NCBI RefSeq assembly: GCF_001761465.1
Contig: NZ_CP017479.1
Location: 3,596,001 to 3,660,000, forward strand
From: Flavobacterium gilvum
GTDB lineage: Bacteria > Bacteroidota > Bacteroidia > Flavobacteriales > Flavobacteriaceae
Length of the DNA: 64,000 nucleotides
Reading direction: 5' to 3'
Shown in pieces: positions 61,534-64,000 of the stretch. The notes under the pieces were generated by a model. It made no database searches and was not told the DNA's origin. It saw only the letters and a program-made list of their open reading frames with translations. Each line of letters begins with the position of its first letter. The stretch's first letter is position 1. Position numbers and translations under genes: made by a program.

Positions 61534-62877
61534 TTATGATGATATAAACACACTTAAAAAATAATATACTAATGAGGCCAACACTGCTGTAATAGGAATT
61601 GTCAAGACCCAAGCCCAAACCAAACTTACTGTCACTCCCCAACGTACTGCAGAAATTCTTTTAGTCAAACCTACACCAATAATAGAGCCTGTAATTGTGT
61701 GTGTAGTACTTACTGGAACTTTAAAATGTTCTGTGAAATATAATGTCAATGCTCCGGCTGTTTCGGCGGCAACACCTTCAAAAGAGCTTACTTTGGTGAT
61801 TTTGGATCCCATAGTTTTTACAATTTTCCAACCTCCACTCAAAGTTCCTGCCGCAATTGCAGAATAACACGCTAATGGAATCCAAGCTGGCATCGCTCCC
61901 TTGATTCCTTTATCATCATCTGGAAGAATTACTTGTAACCAATCTGGTAAACTTAATTGTGAAGCTCCACTGGTGTGGATATAAACCGCAACAGCAGCTG
62001 CAATAATACCCATTACTTTTTGCGAATCGTTTCCACCGTGCCCCAAACTAAATGCTGCAGAAGATAGCAATTGCATTTTTTTCAGCCACGCATTAGATTG
62101 ATGTAAATTAAGACTACTAAATATCAACCCAAAACTACTGATTGTCAAAATAATAAAGGCAACCAAAAACCATTTGATATTATGCGCTTCAAAAGCAACA
62201 CTCCAAAAATGAGAAGCAAATCTTGGTTTATCAATATCTACATAACCTACCATTTGGCTATAAACAAACCAAATAGTCAAAACCATTAATGATAAAGTAA
62301 AAATCTTTGGGTAAATGCTTTTTCGAGAGGAATACAACAACCAAATCGAAATCAAATAAGACATTAAGGCTCCCAAAAAAGGGGCCAAAACGATAAATGC
62401 AATAATAATAAGGACACCCGAGGGCATTCCGCCATCTTTTCCTGCTTTGTACCAACTCACAATATCATACCAATACTGCGTGTTACCATCGGCATCAAGG
62501 TAACCGGAAAAACCATGAACAGCTATCGCATGAGCTAAAGCCGCCCCAGCAAATCCCCCAATTAATGTATGCGAAGAACTTGAAGGAATTCCAAGCCACC
62601 ATGTTACTAAATTCCAAGCAATTGCAGCAATAACACCTGCCAAAATAACGACAAGGTTAATATCCATGGTATGAGCTGTTTTGGCAACCGTATCGGCCAC
62701 TCCAAAACCAAAAACCCAATAGGCCAAAAAGTTAAAAAAAGCTGCCCAAAGTACCGCCTGAAATGGTGATAAAACCTTGGTTGCGACAACAGTAGCAATA
62801 GCATTGGCCGCATCGTGAAAACCATTGATGTAATCAAAAATTAATGCTAAAACTATAATAATTATGAGTAAAGTCAT
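61534..62877 (-). CDS. pit: Inorganic phosphate transporter, PiT family
   Basis: 447 residues with about ten membrane helices. The two PHO4 half-repeat signatures are visible: NGFHDAANAIATVVATKVLS (near 19-38) and the later FSLGHGGNDSQKVMGIIAAA (near 278-297). A central hydrophilic loop separates them. It carries phosphate, or metal-phosphate, across the inner membrane with protons or sodium. The DUF47 gene lies 30 bp upstream on the same strand. Confidence 0.94.
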   Translation of the reverse strand: MTLLIIIIVLALIFDYINGFHDAANAIATVVATKVLSPFQAVLWAAFFNFLAYWVFGFGVADTVAKTAHTMDINLVVILAGVIAAIAWNLVTWWLGIPSSSSHTLIGGFAGAALAHAIAVHGFSGYLDADGNTQYWYDIVSWYKAGKDGGMPSGVLIIIAFIVLAPFLGALMSYLISIWLLYSSRKSIYPKIFTLSLMVLTIWFVYSQMVGYVDIDKPRFASHFWSVAFEAHNIKWFLVAFIILTISSFGLIFSSLNLHQSNAWLKKMQLLSSAAFSLGHGGNDSQKVMGIIAAAVAVYIHTSGASQLSLPDWLQVILPDDDKGIKGAMPAWIPLACYSAIAAGTLSGGWKIVKTMGSKITKVSSFEGVAAETAGALTLYFTEHFKVPVSTTHTITGSIIGVGLTKRISAVRWGVTVSLVWAWVLTIPITAVLASLVYYFLSVFISS

Positions 62878-62907
62878 ATCAATATCTTCAAATGAATAAA
62901 GTTTGGA

Positions 62908-63552
62908 TTAAGAATGTTTTACGGTGATAGACTCTAAAACGCTGGCAACACTCTTACATTTATCAGTTGCAGATTCCAAAACTGACAACACTTCTTTATA
63001 TTTAATGATATTTTTGGCATCAGTTTCGTTCTCGAAAATTTCAAAAACAGCTTTATTATATACCATATCCGACTTATTTTCAAGCTTGTTGATTTTGGCA
63101 CAAGCATTGGTAATTGTCTTCATATTGTTCAAATTTTTCAATTCTTTTACAGCAACAGCTATATTTTGACAAGCCTCAAGGTTGATTTCTGTCATTTTAC
63201 GAATTGATTTTGTAATCTTATCTACTTTGTACAATCTCATACGTGTTGCAGCACCGTGAAGATAATCGGCAACATAATCAATTGATGTAATAAGCGAGTG
63301 AATATCTTCCCTGTCAAAAGGAGTAATAAAGTTTTTACTTAATTCTAAATTGGTTTGACGTGTAATATCCTCACCTCTTTGTTCCAATTCGTCGATTTTA
63401 ATAAAAAGAACCTCTCTCTCTTTCAAAGGAAGATTAACAGCTTCGTGCAAATGTGAAGCCAATTCGATTAAATTACTTGATGCTTCTTCAAAAAGAGGAA
63501 AGAACTTTTTGTCTTTTGGTACCAAAAACTGGAAAATACTATTTAATGACAT
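62908..63552 (-). CDS. DUF47/PhoU-like partner of the phosphate transporter
   Basis: 214 residues, helix-rich, of the DUF47 family related to PhoU. Family marks are FLVPKDKKFFPLFEEASSNL (9-28), FITPFDREDIHSLITSIDYVADYLHG (near 70-95) and the ending KCKSVASVLESITVKH. It is directly upstream of PiT with 30 bp between them, the usual pairing in bacteria. Such proteins regulate PiT-type transport; the mechanism is not settled. Confidence 0.88.
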   Translation of the reverse strand: MSLNSIFQFLVPKDKKFFPLFEEASSNLIELASHLHEAVNLPLKEREVLFIKIDELEQRGEDITRQTNLELSKNFITPFDREDIHSLITSIDYVADYLHGAATRMRLYKVDKITKSIRKMTEINLEACQNIAVAVKELKNLNNMKTITNACAKINKLENKSDMVYNKAVFEIFENETDAKNIIKYKEVLSVLESATDKCKSVASVLESITVKHS

Positions 63553-63612
63553 TTGTTTGTGTTTTAATAGTGCAAAATTACTTCATTATTTAAAGCCAAT
63601 GTTAAGCCAATG

Positions 63613-64000
63613 TTAACAATCTTCATCAATCTGAAAAGTGTTCAGGAAAATCACTGTTTTTTCTATATCATAATGAAGAATTCGGTCTTCTTTCACCAAA
63701 GGAACTTCTTCTCTGTAAGATTTTATAAACATTTCGATAAAATCACTTGATTGCAAAGGCCTACGGTATTCTATTGCCTGCGAAGCATTCATCAATTCGA
63801 TCGCCAAAATACGTTCCAGATTATCCAGTACACGCAAACATTTGGTAGCTCCATTGGCCCCCATACTCACATGATCTTCCTGACCATTACTCGAAACAAT
63901 ACTATCTACACTCGAAGGCGTTGCCAATTGTTTATTTTGACTTGCAATACTCGCAGCTGTGTATTGCGGAATCATGAATCCTGAATTCAAGCCGGGATTA
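63613..64000 (-). CDS. hutH: Histidine ammonia-lyase, 3' part, running off the right edge
   Basis: Only the last part is present (about 128 residues), because the 5' end lies beyond the window. NPGLNSGFMIPQYTAASIAS (starting at the edge) and SSNGQEDHVSMGANGA near residue 35 are the C-terminal marks of histidine/phenylalanine ammonia-lyases; the MIO active site lies in the missing part. It removes ammonia from histidine to give urocanate in histidine breakdown. The stop at 63613 lies 60 bp from the DUF47 gene start on the same strand. Confidence 0.9.
   Translation of the reverse strand, partial: NPGLNSGFMIPQYTAASIASQNKQLATPSSVDSIVSSNGQEDHVSMGANGATKCLRVLDNLERILAIELMNASQAIEYRRPLQSSDFIEMFIKSYREEVPLVKEDRILHYDIEKTVIFLNTFQIDEDC

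Overview
The window is a chromosomal segment of a member of the Bacteroidota, most probably a Flavobacterium or close relative. The DNA is very AT-rich and its promoters fit the Bacteroidota pattern TTTG-N19-TAnnTTTG (clearest at 30637-30667 and 38911-38941). The gene content agrees: an ArgF'-type N-acyl-ornithine carbamoyltransferase, MiaE, TonB-receptor-like outer-membrane barrels, LytS/LytTR signalling and a RimB-RimK fusion. I found no rRNA, tRNA or CRISPR. Apart from one insertion sequence and a patch of nested intergenic repeats, the window is ordinary core and niche-adaptation chromosome.

Layout. (1) 1-9.3 kb: amino-sugar use. A CBM9-like protein, a LacI regulator, and an operon of a sugar nucleotidyltransferase, a NahK-like N-acetylhexosamine 1-kinase, an MFS sugar permease and a NagB deaminase fused to a LmbE-type deacetylase, followed by a GntR/LacI hybrid regulator. 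The CBM9 gene and the operon carry the same pair of 14-bp palindromes with the same spacing, which makes them a likely two-member regulon of the LacI protein. (2) 9.4-11.8 kb: small stress or enzyme genes and a PDZ aspartic protease. (3) 12.2-18.5 kb: an RND efflux operon (membrane fusion protein, pump, TolC-type channel). (4) 18.9-22.2 kb: a pentapeptide-repeat protein, a stress protein, a VOC protein and an outer-membrane barrel. (5) 22.4-27.9 kb: a large TonB-receptor-like barrel with a LytS/LytTR two-component pair. (6) 28-35.4 kb: GNAT, miaE, glyA, fahA, a lipoprotein, and a porin with an exported beta-carbonic anhydrase. (7) 35.47-36.77 kb: an apparently intact IS4-family element with an 11-bp flanking direct repeat. 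(8) 36.9-38.5 kb: two small genes, then a patch of nested repeats.

(9) 38.6-50.6 kb: the arginine/proline cluster, in the order GNAT, argG, argC, argD, Fic, proA, proB, argF', argB, argE, argH. A possible arginine-sensing leader ORF precedes it, with three rare-type Arg codons (CGG, AGG, CGG) and two hairpins. ArgF' has Ser at the position that decides between acetyl and succinyl intermediates, which predicts the succinylated pathway known from Bacteroides. A Fic AMP-transferase with its self-inhibitory motif sits between argD and proA with about 20-bp spacers. (10) 50.7-56.3 kb: two paralogous TPR proteins and gyrA. (11) 56.5-61.3 kb: clpC, a RimB-RimK fusion and a DUF421 membrane protein. 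(12) 61.5-64 kb: a PiT phosphate transporter with its DUF47 partner, and the 3' part of hutH running off the right edge.

The least explained sequence is intergenic. There are two roughly 130-bp elements with the same terminal inverted repeats but different interiors, one bounded by a perfect 10-bp direct repeat. There is also a family of elements with conserved flanks around a hairpin whose sequence differs completely between copies.
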